64,000 bases of DNA, from positions 1 through 64,000 of the IMG/VR virus record IMGVR_UViG_3300033150_001569; one strand, 5' to 3'. Shown one piece after another: positions 8,027 to 14,293 of this stretch. The position numbers and the translations under genes were made by a program. Numbering within the stretch: position 1 is the stretch's first letter; the number at the start of each line of letters is the position of its first letter. Origin of the DNA: a virus. A model generated the notes under the pieces. It was not told where the DNA came from. It worked only from the letters and a program-made list of their open reading frames with translations, and ran no database searches.

Positions 8027-8129
8027 ATCATAGTGTTTTAGGCGAATTCCTTCTAAGATTTGAAATGATAGTAACCTAAAATTTTTAGATTCTTTTTGAG
8101 GCAGAATTAGAAATAGTTCTGCCTTTTCT
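8027..8129 (+). ncRNA. Putative small RNA of about 100 nt
   Basis: Between a promoter (7992-8020) and an intrinsic terminator (8099-8129) no start codon opens a credible frame. The predicted transcript can form a 7-bp stem TTTTAGG/CCTAAAA (8036-8042 with 8075-8081) and ends in the terminator hairpin. It lies between the IS element and the TnpB remnant. It matches no RNA family I recognise. From 8130 to 8275 I see only A/T-rich sequence with no feature. Confidence 0.45.
8099..8129 (+). terminator. Rho-independent terminator
   Basis: AGGCAGAA (8099-8106) pairs with TTCTGCCT (8117-8124) and is followed by a short T-run. The ten-base loop and GC-rich stem stand out in this A/T-rich sequence. Confidence 0.65.
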
Positions 8130-8275
8130 ATTTAAAAAATAATGATTATTTTTATGTTTATTAAACATATTTTTTATAGTTAATGTACCTAACAAATTAT
8201 ATTTTTACACTACAATATTAGGCATAGTAATATAGTGTATTAATATTTATTTTAATAGTTTTAATTAAATTTATA

Positions 8276-8304
8276 TTGACAAAATTAAATTTTTAAATTA
8301 TAAA
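8276..8304 (+). promoter_or_regulatory. Sigma-70-like promoter before TnpB remnant
   Basis: TTGACA (8276-8281), a 17-bp spacer, then TATAAA (8299-8304). Confidence 0.5.
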
Positions 8305-8318
8305 TTAATATCAATAAT

Positions 8319-8714
8319 ATAATTAAAACATTTAGATATAGATTATATCCTACAAAAGAACAAAAAATTTATTTAAATAAATCTTTTGGTAGTTGTAGAT
8401 TTATATATAATTATTTATTAAATTATAGAAAAGAAGAATATAAAAAAGGAAATAAAATTTCAGGTTTTGAAAGTAAAAAATTAATTTCAAAATTAAAGAA
8501 AGAAAAATATAATTGGTTAAAAGAAATAAATTCTCAATCTCTACAATCATCAGCTATAAATTTAGAAAAATCTTATCAGAGGTTTTTTAAAAAATTATCT
8601 AATTTTCCTACTTTTCATAAGAAAAATAATAAACAAGGATGCTCGGCATTTCAATGCCGAGAGGATGTCACTTTTTGTTGGTTAAATGTTCCAGAAATTT
8701 TTTGGTACAATTAA
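8319..8714 (+). pseudogene. Truncated TnpB N-terminus (IS605 remnant)
   Basis: An open frame without ATG reads IIKTFRYRLYPTKEQK... CRFIYNYLLNYRKEEYKKG... INSQSLQSSAINLEKSYQRFF...FPTFHKKNN. This is the N-terminal recognition-lobe region of a TnpB of a different subfamily from the copy at 6803. All RuvC motifs are missing. Homology ends near 8637, directly before an IS-type hairpin at 8642-8661, so this is an internally deleted element that keeps the 5' part of tnpB and the right end. Confidence 0.7.
8642..8661. repeat. IS-type end hairpin of the TnpB remnant
   Basis: CTCGGCAT, loop TTCA, ATGCCGAG: a perfect 8-bp stem, G/C-rich against its surroundings. It abuts the truncated tnpB and is probably the right end of the decayed element. 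Confidence 0.55.
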
Positions 8715-9136
8715 TTTATTTTTATTTGGAAAGATTGTTTTTCATTTTTAATTAAATTTATATTTAATATTCCATTTTTATATTCTACTTTTGTTTTATT
8801 AATATCAATATCATCATTTAATTTAAAAATTCTTTTAAATTTTCCATAAGATCTTTCTGAATAACTATTATCATTTCTTTTAATTTTCTTTTCACCTGAT
8901 AAAGTAAGATAATTATTTTTATATTCTAGTTTGATATCTTTTTTATTAATACCAGGTAATTCAGCATTAATAATTATATTTTTATCATTTTCTTCAATAT
9001 CTACTGTTGGAAAATGATTAGATGTTCCAGAAATAATTCGGTTTGGAAAATCAAAATTAAAGAATGAAAAATTATTATTTGGATTAAATAATTTTTCAAT
9101 TGTTGAATCATTAATTATTTTTGGAAATAAATTCAT
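8711..9136 (-). CDS. Small heat-shock protein Hsp20
   Basis: The alpha-crystallin domain spans about residues 43-140: FPTVDIEENDKNIIINAELPG, the KKDIKLEY-NNYLTLSGEKK strand pair, and a final GILNINL. The product would act as an ATP-independent holdase chaperone. ATG at 9136 (on the - strand) follows GGAGG; a longer in-frame extension upstream looks untranslated. It is one of only three genes on the - strand. Hsp20 genes are known in large myoviruses, where a role in virion assembly has been proposed. Confidence 0.88.
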   Translation of the reverse strand: MNLFPKIINDSTIEKLFNPNNNFSFFNFDFPNRIISGTSNHFPTVDIEENDKNIIINAELPGINKKDIKLEYKNNYLTLSGEKKIKRNDNSYSERSYGKFKRIFKLNDDIDINKTKVEYKNGILNINLIKNEKQSFQIKIN

Positions 9137-9186
9137 AAAACCTCCATTAATGTTAATTATGTTATAAATGTTATAAATATAATAAC

Positions 9187-9239
9187 TGTAATACAAAGTA
9201 TTGATTTGTATTACATTTTACTGTATTACATGTATTACG
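9187..9239. promoter_or_regulatory. Repeated TGTATTACA motifs upstream of hsp20
   Basis: TGTAATACA at 9187 and TGTATTACA-type copies at 9207, 9222 and 9231 (the last ends in G). The first is the reverse complement of the others, so they can act as half-sites of palindromic operators. They lie between the divergent hsp20 and HTH genes. Confidence 0.5.
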
Positions 9240-9305
9240 TTTTTAAAATACGTTTTATAAATATTAATATATGTATTGATCTGTAAAAAGTCAAGTGATA
9301 GGAAA

Positions 9306-9365
9306 TGTACGTAAAATTAGTACAATTGTACGTTATAATAGTACAACTGTTCATTATATTGAACA
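9306..9365. promoter_or_regulatory. Three palindromic operator-like sites at 21-bp period
   Basis: TGTAC-N9-GTACA at 9306-9324 and 9327-9345, and the variant TGTTC-N8-GAACA at 9348-9365. The starts are exactly 21 bp apart, two helical turns, so a regulator would sit on one face of the DNA. They end about 30 bp before the promoter of the HTH gene, which suggests autoregulation. Confidence 0.6.
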
Positions 9366-9396
9366 ATATTATAAATTTAAAAATTTAAATTATAAA

Positions 9397-9425
9397 TTGA
9401 CAAATATAATTATTTATTATATTTT
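9397..9425 (+). promoter_or_regulatory. Sigma-70-like promoter of the HTH fusion gene
   Basis: TTGACA (9397-9402), a 17-bp spacer, then TATTTT (9420-9425). The expected transcript start, near 9432, coincides with ATG 9433, so the mRNA may be leaderless. Confidence 0.55.
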
Positions 9426-9432
9426 TTAAATT

Positions 9433-9969
9433 ATGGTATATTTTGTAACTAAAGATAATAAAATAAAGATTGGTTATACTACTAATATTGATAAAAGATT
9501 AAAAGAATTGAATAATCAATATGGAAAAATTGATTTAATTGCTATTATTAAAGGAACAAGAAAATTAGAAAAAGCATTTCATACAAAATTTGAAAAATAT
9601 TCAATTGGTAATGAATGGTTTAAACTTAATCATGAAATATTAAATTTTATACAAACTTTAGAAAAAACTAAAGATAAAACAGATATTTTATTTCCTAAAA
9701 TTACAATAGCATTAAAAAGAATGGGAGAAAATATAAAATTAGCTAGATTGCGTAGGAAAATTAAAACAGAACAACTTGCAGAAAGAGCTGGTATAAGTAG
9801 AGCTACATTATGGATGATAGAAAATGGTTCAGCTAGAGTAGCTATGGGATATTATGCTAAAGTATTACATTCTTTGAATATGTTAAATAGTATTGAAAAT
9901 TTAGCTGCTGATGATATATTAGGTAGAAAACTTCAAGATGCAGAGCTTTTAGGATATATTAAAAGATAA
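9433..9969 (+). CDS. GIY-YIG-like (T5orf172/MUG113) domain fused to XRE HTH
   Basis: Residues 1-75 resemble the T5orf172/MUG113 branch of the GIY-YIG fold: MVYFVTKDNKIKIGYTTNIDKRL, then KAFHTKFEKY and GNEWFKL. Residues 96-178 form an XRE/HipB-like DNA-binding domain: LARLRRKIKTEQLAERAGISRATLWMIENG... ending DDILGRKLQDAELL, a pattern common in proteobacterial antitoxin-type regulators. The upstream 21-bp-spaced palindromes suggest that it represses itself and perhaps hsp20. There is no Shine-Dalgarno, in line with a leaderless transcript. Whether the N-domain cuts DNA is unknown. Confidence 0.75.
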   Translation: MVYFVTKDNKIKIGYTTNIDKRLKELNNQYGKIDLIAIIKGTRKLEKAFHTKFEKYSIGNEWFKLNHEILNFIQTLEKTKDKTDILFPKITIALKRMGENIKLARLRRKIKTEQLAERAGISRATLWMIENGSARVAMGYYAKVLHSLNMLNSIENLAADDILGRKLQDAELLGYIKR

Positions 9970-10120
9970 ACATTATGCGTCAGATTTATGTCAGGTTTTC
10001 GTCAGATAATTTAAATCTAAAATAATAGAAATATATCTAGAAAAATAGAAGAATAATATTTGGTAAGATAATGTTTTACTATTTGGTGAAATAGTGGAAT
10101 TTAAATTTTTAAAGAAATAG

Positions 10121-10149
10121 TTGACATTTATAATTTTATTTGGCATTAT
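10121..10149 (+). promoter_or_regulatory. Sigma-70-like promoter of the tRNA region
   Basis: TTGACA (10121-10126), a 17-bp spacer, then CATTAT (10144-10149), with the expected start about 15 bases before tRNA-Asp. From 9970 to 10120 nothing else was seen. Confidence 0.55.
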
Positions 10150-10170
10150 ATTAGTTAATATTATATTAAT

Positions 10171-10251
10171 GGAGCTATGAGCTAGTTTGGTTTTGGATGC
10201 CTGACTGTCTATCAGGTTATCACAGGGGTTCAAATCCCCTTAGCTCCGCCA
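10171..10251 (+). tRNA. tRNA-Asp (GTC)
   Basis: Acceptor stem GGAGCTA/TAGCTCC, anticodon stem CCTGA/TCAGG with loop CTGTCTA (anticodon GTC), T-stem around GTTCAAATC, and an encoded CCA end. Confidence 0.9.
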
Positions 10252-10259
10252 TATGTTAT

Positions 10260-10347
10260 TCTGGTGTAGCTCAGTTGGTAGAGCATTTGGATAAACCAGT
10301 ATACCTTTAAAAAGGTATCAAGGGTGAGAATCCCTTCTCCTCTGCCA
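10260..10347 (+). tRNA. Degenerate tRNA-like sequence
   Basis: A normal D-arm (TAGCTCAGTTGGTAGAGC) and encoded CCA are visible. A hairpin ATACCTT/AAGGTAT sits in the place of a long variable arm and AAGGG/CCCTT could be the T-stem. However, the acceptor ends do not pair and the anticodon loop is too short, so no anticodon can be read with safety. It may be a decayed or misassembled Leu/Ser-type tRNA. Confidence 0.4.
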
Positions 10348-10366
10348 ATTTTATTTATGAGGAATA

Positions 10367-11146
10367 ATGAAAGTTTTATGGTATATACAAAAAAATTTAA
10401 ATTCTGATGATAAGAAATTAGTACCATTTCTTGAAGAATTAAATCAACCATATAGATATTTTAATATAGTTCCTTTTATATATAATATTCCAGACCATAA
10501 TTATAATGGTCCTGTTATAGTAAGAGGAACAACAACAACTTTAAAAACTGCTGAAAAGAAAAATTGGAAACCTGGAGTTTGGATTAATGATAATTTTAAA
10601 CCTAGTTATTACAAGTATTATTATAATGATTTATTTTTAAATAAACATGGATTTAGTATTAAATTAAAAGAAATAATTAAAGATATGGAAGAATATTATT
10701 TTGTTCGTCCTAATTCTGATTATAAGGAATTAACAGGATCTGTATTATCTAATAAAGAACTTTTAAAAATTAAAGAAGAAGCAAAATTAGGAAAATTAAA
10801 TTTTAATGATAATTTAACTTTATTTATAGCTAAACCACTTAAAATAATAAATGAAGCTAGATTTGTAATAGTTGATAATAAAATATTATCAGGTTATTAT
10901 TATAGATACATGAAAAAATTAAAAAATTTTTCTGCTGGACCTGATTTTTATGATATTGTTGAAAAGGCAATTGATAGATGGAAACCAGCAGATGTTTATT
11001 GTTTAGATATAGGTCAAACAGAAGAAGGAGAAATTGGTGTAATAGAATGCAATTGTTTTAATGGTTCTGGTATATATGGTGGTTATAAAGAAATAGTTAA
11101 AGGAATTTCTATTTTTGTTGAAAATAATTTTCAAGGATTTAAATGA
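10367..11146 (+). CDS. ATP-grasp domain protein (R2K-type), 259 aa
   Basis: The layout fits the phage ATP-grasp R2K group: an N-terminal Rossmann-like part (VLWYIQKNLNSDD, GPVIVRGTTTTLK), FVRPNSDYKELTGSVL in the middle, LFIAKPLKIINEARFVIVDNKILSGYYY as the ATP-binding core, and DVYCLDIGQTEEGEIGVIECNCFNGSGIY as the metal/ATP block near the C-terminus. Such enzymes join a carboxylate to an amine, often on a peptide; the substrate here is unknown. It overlaps the next gene by 4 bases (ATGA). Confidence 0.75.
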   Translation: MKVLWYIQKNLNSDDKKLVPFLEELNQPYRYFNIVPFIYNIPDHNYNGPVIVRGTTTTLKTAEKKNWKPGVWINDNFKPSYYKYYYNDLFLNKHGFSIKLKEIIKDMEEYYFVRPNSDYKELTGSVLSNKELLKIKEEAKLGKLNFNDNLTLFIAKPLKIINEARFVIVDNKILSGYYYRYMKKLKNFSAGPDFYDIVEKAIDRWKPADVYCLDIGQTEEGEIGVIECNCFNGSGIYGGYKEIVKGISIFVENNFQGFK

Positions 11147-11370
11147 AAAATTTTAAATTAATTAAATTTTATATATTAATATCATTTCCTATTAGATGGA
11201 TATTTTGGACTTTAGCTTTTATTTTAAAATATTTATTTTATCTTATATGCTCACCATTTGATGCATTTTATATTGTACGCAAAACTAATATTAAATTTTA
11301 TAATTTTAATAAACATATTAATAATAAAATCAATAAGTTGAATAAAAATAAAATTAAAAATAAGTCTTGA
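11143..11370 (+). CDS. Small membrane protein, 75 aa
   Basis: ATGA overlap with the ATP-grasp gene. Residues 8-42 form one long or two short hydrophobic segments (YILISFPIRWIFWTLAFILKYLFYLICSPF), followed by a very basic, Asn/Lys-rich tail. A cytoplasmic-membrane location is likely. A holin-like role is possible but not shown. Confidence 0.55.
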   Translation: MKNFKLIKFYILISFPIRWIFWTLAFILKYLFYLICSPFDAFYIVRKTNIKFYNFNKHINNKINKLNKNKIKNKS

Positions 11371-11395
11371 CAAATATAAATAAATAGTTTAAATT
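11367..11395 (+). promoter_or_regulatory. Sigma-70-like promoter
   Basis: TTGACA (11367-11372) overlaps the previous stop codon; a 17-bp spacer leads to TAAATT (11390-11395). It would serve the gene at 11436. Confidence 0.5.
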
Positions 11396-11435
11396 TTTAA
11401 TATTATGTCACAAATATTATTTATTAGGATTATTT

Positions 11436-11819
11436 ATGAATAATTTTAAAGTTGGAGATTTTGTTTATAATGATTTTGAATTAAATCAAATAGTAGAAAT
11501 GAATAATAATTTAGTTACTGAATTAACTGATGGAATTATTCGTAAGAGTGGAAATAATTTATTATGTTATCAATTAACATTAAGAAATAAAAATATTAGT
11601 GAGTATATTAAAGAACTTTATAATAAAATTCAAAGTATAAGAGGATTAAATTATCCCATTATACATAGATATTATATAAAAATTTGGTGTGATTGTATTA
11701 ATGAAAATGATAAAAATGATGAAAATTTGGATGTATATTATAAAAAATTAAAAAATTTTAATAAAGAAATTTTTGACAGATTAAATTTTGAAGTAGATGG
11801 TATTAAAATTTTTGATTAG
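11436..11819 (+). CDS. Hypothetical protein, 127 aa
   Basis: TAGGA lies upstream of ATG 11436. The N-terminal part (KVGDFVYNDFELNQIVEM...LVTELTDGIIR) looks like a small beta barrel of the kind found in phage YopX-like or SH3-like proteins. The C-terminal half is helical and charged. I do not recognise a family. Confidence 0.5.
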   Translation: MNNFKVGDFVYNDFELNQIVEMNNNLVTELTDGIIRKSGNNLLCYQLTLRNKNISEYIKELYNKIQSIRGLNYPIIHRYYIKIWCDCINENDKNDENLDVYYKKLKNFNKEIFDRLNFEVDGIKIFD

Positions 11820-11831
11820 TAAAGGGATAAT

Positions 11832-12140
11832 ATGAAAAATGTAATTAATGGTTATCAACCAAATAATAGTGAAAATATTGATATTAATAATCCTCCTAGT
11901 GGTGGAAGTGGATTAAGTTCAAAAGATAATGTTATTGATATTAATTTAAATATTAGAAATGATAATTTAGAAAATAAAATTGCTAATGAAATTAAAGATT
12001 GGATACCTGTTTTAGAAAATAGAAATGTATATATAAGAATTAGTAAATATCCTAATGGTGAATATGTTTTATATTTAAGACAACAACGTGGTGCTAATTT
12101 TGTTAAACCATTAGATGAAAAAATAATTAATTTAGAATAA
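11832..12140 (+). CDS. Hypothetical protein, 102 aa
   Basis: The start is 12 bases after the previous stop, with AAAGGG upstream. It is Asn-rich, with a flexible glycine/proline stretch (NPPSGGSGLSS) and a C-terminal part with a strand-like NVYIRISKYPNGEYVLYLRQQRG. Function unknown. A tRNA begins four bases after its stop. Confidence 0.5.
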   Translation: MKNVINGYQPNNSENIDINNPPSGGSGLSSKDNVIDINLNIRNDNLENKIANEIKDWIPVLENRNVYIRISKYPNGEYVLYLRQQRGANFVKPLDEKIINLE

Positions 12141-12143
12141 TAT

Positions 12144-12218
12144 AGCAGGATGGCGCAGTGGTAGCGCAAGAGACTCATGATCTCTAGGTCAAAGGTTCGA
12201 TCCCTTTTCCTGCTACCA
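12144..12218 (+). tRNA. tRNA-Met or tRNA-Ile2 (CAT)
   Basis: Acceptor AGCAGGA/TCCTGCT, D-arm GGCGCAGTGGTAGCGC, anticodon stem AGAGA/TCTCT with loop CTCATGA (anticodon CAT), T-stem AAAGG/CCTTT with TTCGATC, encoded CCA. Sequence alone does not tell elongator Met from a lysidine-modified Ile tRNA. Confidence 0.9.
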
Positions 12219-12223
12219 AATAT

Positions 12224-12314
12224 GAAGTCGGCGGCATGAAAAAAATGACGCTTTGTTTTTAACTAAACACAAATGCCAAGAGTTACTGAAATATAGTAAG
12301 AGCGTAACGACTTC
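12224..12314 (+). ncRNA. Structured RNA with possible pseudoknot
   Basis: GAAGTCG (12224-12230) pairs exactly with CGACTTC (12308-12314). Inside, TGACGCT (12246-12252) pairs with AGCGTAA (12301-12307, one mismatch), stacked on the outer helix. GGCAT (12233) can pair with ATGCC (12273), which crosses the second helix and would form a pseudoknot. TTTGT...ACAAA (12252-12273) and TTACT/AGTAA (12283-12299) are local hairpins. It follows the tRNA by five bases and is not a tRNA fold. It matches no family I recognise. Confidence 0.5.
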
Positions 12315-12336
12315 AAATTTTTTATTTAGGAAATAT

Positions 12337-12660
12337 ATGAATAGACAATGTATGATTCAGATGAATAAAGAAAATAAAAGAATTAAAAAGATGCCTATTT
12401 GTTCATCTAATTTAGCATTAAGATTTTATTTACAGGATGGTTGGACAAAAGAATTTTTGGATAGTTTAACAATTAAAGGTGAATGTATTTATAGAGAGAT
12501 GAAATTTGGAGATGAAGATTTAAGTTATTATATGCCTATTCCAAATACAAAATTGGATATAGATAAATTGATTTTATATGTTTCAGAAGTTAATAGAGCA
12601 TTTGATGATTATCCTAATGAATCTGATATTGAATTTATTAAAAGAATGTTAATATTTTAG
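12337..12660 (+). CDS. Hypothetical protein, 107 aa
   Basis: ATG 12337 follows AGGAAATAT; an in-frame upstream extension runs through the structured RNA and is rejected. The sequence (MNRQCMIQMNKENKRIKK... ALRFYLQDGWTKEFLDSL... YYMPIPNTKLDIDKL) shows no motif I can name. Confidence 0.5.
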   Translation: MNRQCMIQMNKENKRIKKMPICSSNLALRFYLQDGWTKEFLDSLTIKGECIYREMKFGDEDLSYYMPIPNTKLDIDKLILYVSEVNRAFDDYPNESDIEFIKRMLIF

Positions 12661-12671
12661 TAATAGATAAT

Positions 12672-13328
12672 ATGATATATAAATATAATACTAAAGAAAT
12701 TTTAAAAGAAATAAATAATTGTGAAGACTATTATTGGAATAATAAAAAAAGTAAATGGGAATATAAAGGAATATTAAATATTGGTAATAAAAAATATAAA
12801 ATAATGCATTGGTTAGCAAAAAAAGCATATTGTTCTTGGATATGTCAAGGTATTAGATGTAATAATAAAAATAATTGTCATACAAAATATTATTATGATA
12901 AAGGAATTAAAAGAATTTGGGATAATAGAACTTGTATTAATTTCTGGATTAATGAATTTTTTAAAAGAGATGGATGGAATAAACCAGTAATGACTAGAAA
13001 AAATGATGTTGGAAATTATTGTGAAAATAATTGTGAACTAAAAGAACATATTGAAAATAATAAAGAAATAAAAATTACAGAGAAAAGAAGAAAAATTTTT
13101 AGTATTTATGGAATTATTAATGGAGCTATTAATGGAGCAAAAACTACATCTAAAAATATAAAGTTAATTAATATTAATAATAAAGATGATATAATTTATT
13201 TTTCATCAATAAATGATGGTGGATTAAAATTAAATAAAAGTAAAAATTATTTAAGATATTTTATTAAAAATAATAAATTGGTTTATATAAATAATAAATA
13301 TTATAAAATTAAAATAATTTTTAACTAG
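12672..13328 (+). CDS. HNH-like/NUMOD1 homing endonuclease family protein, 218 aa
   Basis: Residues about 45-135 contain AKKAYCSWICQGIRCNN..., IWDNRTCINFWINEFFKR and RKNDVGNYCENNCELKEH. They match the phage HNH-like block in which RC-N-P, a Gly-rich turn, W...F and a D-x-G-N-Y...NC stretch recur. The C-terminal NIKLININNKDDIIYFSSINDGG... resembles a NUMOD1 DNA-binding motif. Paralogs lie at 26058 and 32036, with a tail fragment at 19903. This copy is the most diverged: the GGK turn is lost and Lys/Asn dominate, so activity is doubtful. Confidence 0.6.
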   Translation: MIYKYNTKEILKEINNCEDYYWNNKKSKWEYKGILNIGNKKYKIMHWLAKKAYCSWICQGIRCNNKNNCHTKYYYDKGIKRIWDNRTCINFWINEFFKRDGWNKPVMTRKNDVGNYCENNCELKEHIENNKEIKITEKRRKIFSIYGIINGAINGAKTTSKNIKLININNKDDIIYFSSINDGGLKLNKSKNYLRYFIKNNKLVYINNKYYKIKIIFN

Positions 13329-13345
13329 AATGTTATGGTGATATA

Positions 13346-13591
13346 ATGGCAAAATTAATAGGAAACAAATTTGAAGGTGAAATCGAAGTTAAAAGATTAT
13401 ATATTGATGGTGTTGAAATTGAAAGTAAATGTCCTAAATGTGGAAAAATTTATAAATGTCCAATTGGAGGAGATCATTTAAGTTATCCAACATTAAATGA
13501 ACCAACAAAACATTATTGCTATTGTGAAGATTGTAATACAGAATGGCAAGAATATTTTATTTTAGAAATGACAGCTAAATTAGCTGAATAA
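13346..13591 (+). CDS. Zinc-ribbon protein, 81 aa
   Basis: Two cysteine pairs, CPKCGKIYKC near residues 30-39 and CYCEDCN near residues 63-69, form a zinc ribbon. The rest is short strands and an acidic C-terminus. Small proteins of this design are frequent in phages and of unknown role. Confidence 0.55.
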   Translation: MAKLIGNKFEGEIEVKRLYIDGVEIESKCPKCGKIYKCPIGGDHLSYPTLNEPTKHYCYCEDCNTEWQEYFILEMTAKLAE

Positions 13592-13602
13592 ATAAAAAAT
13601 AA

Positions 13603-13677
13603 TGGAGAATGGTGTAATGGATAACACGTCAGACTTTGACTCTGAAGATGATTGTTCGATTCAATCTTCTCCAGCCA
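13603..13677 (+). tRNA. tRNA-Gln (TTG)
   Basis: Acceptor TGGAGAA/TTCTCCA, D-arm GTGTAATGGATAACAC, anticodon stem TCAGA/TCTGA with loop CTTTGAC (anticodon TTG), T-stem GATTG/CAATC, encoded CCA. Confidence 0.9.
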
Positions 13678-13686
13678 TGAGATGTT

Positions 13687-13941
13687 ATGAAAAATTGGTC
13701 AGGTGAATATTGTAAAAAATGTGGAAAAGAACAAAGAATAGCTTGGAGTATTAAAAATAATATTTGGTATAAAGTTGTACCAAAATTATATAGAAATAAA
13801 GTTATTTGTTTTGAATGCTTTTTAAAATATTGTGATAAAAATAAAATTAATATAATAAAAGATTATTTTTTATTTTTTGGTTTTGTAGGTGATGATTTTA
13901 AAGGATTTAATTTAATTGATGTAAGTGGAGATGTGGTCTAA
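13687..13941 (+). CDS. Zinc-ribbon protein, 84 aa
   Basis: It starts nine bases after tRNA-Gln. YCKKCGKEQ near residue 9 and VICFECF near residue 47 give a zinc-ribbon cysteine set. The C-terminus is hydrophobic and aromatic. The last five codons overlap the 5' part of tRNA-Glu, so processing of the tRNA would cut this mRNA. Confidence 0.5.
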   Translation: MKNWSGEYCKKCGKEQRIAWSIKNNIWYKVVPKLYRNKVICFECFLKYCDKNKINIIKDYFLFFGFVGDDFKGFNLIDVSGDVV

Positions 13942-14001
13942 TGGCTAAGACATATGACTTTCTCTCATATAATCGGAGTTCGATTCTCCGCATCTCTACC
14001 A
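13927..14001 (+). tRNA. tRNA-Glu (TTC)
   Basis: Acceptor GGAGATG/CATCTCT (one G-U pair), anticodon stem TATGA/TCATA with loop CTTTCTC (anticodon TTC), T-stem CGGAG/CTCCG with TTCGATT, encoded CCA. It overlaps the end of the preceding CDS. Confidence 0.9.
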
Positions 14002-14009
14002 TTTAAATT

Positions 14010-14195
14010 ATGAGATATTGTAAAATAGATTGTAAATATTTAAAACAACTTACTAATGGTGAACAAAATAGTAAAAGATATGGTGAATCTAAATTTAAAC
14101 TTTGGATTTATTGTTGTGAAAAATATAAAAAAATAATTTATCATTATGGACATCAACTTGAATTAGTGAGGGTTGATGGGTGTGATGAAGAATAA
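14010..14195 (+). CDS. Small cysteine-rich protein, 61 aa
   Basis: The ORF fills the gap between tRNA-Glu and tRNA-Leu. Four of its cysteines (YCKIDCKY and IYCCEKY) could bind zinc. No Shine-Dalgarno is clear, and the family is unknown. Confidence 0.4.
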   Translation: MRYCKIDCKYLKQLTNGEQNSKRYGESKFKLWIYCCEKYKKIIYHYGHQLELVRVDGCDEE

Positions 14196-14201
14196 TTATG
14201 T

Positions 14202-14288
14202 GCGAAGGTGATGGAACTGGAATACATAACATCCTTAAAAGGTGCTGCCCAAATGGGATTAAGGGTTCAACTCCCTTCCTTCGCACCA
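14202..14288 (+). tRNA. tRNA-Leu (TAA)
   Basis: Acceptor GCGAAGG/CCTTCGC, anticodon loop CTTAAAA (anticodon TAA), class II variable arm TGCCCAAATGGGA, T-stem AAGGG/CCCTT with TTCAACT, encoded CCA. Confidence 0.9.
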
Positions 14289-14293
14289 TTTAA

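Noticed and set aside
8686-9050. A repeated ATGTTCCAGAAAT at 8686 and inside hsp20
   Set aside because: About 20 of 26 bases agree between the two places, but the extent is too short in A/T-rich DNA to call a duplication.
10260-10347. Functional tRNA with assigned anticodon
   Set aside because: The acceptor ends do not pair and the anticodon loop cannot be closed over seven bases, so it is listed only as tRNA-like.
12253-12336. N-terminal extension of the 107-aa ORF to TTG 12253
   Set aside because: The extension crosses the paired segments of the structured RNA and lacks a ribosome site, while ATG 12337 has AGGA.
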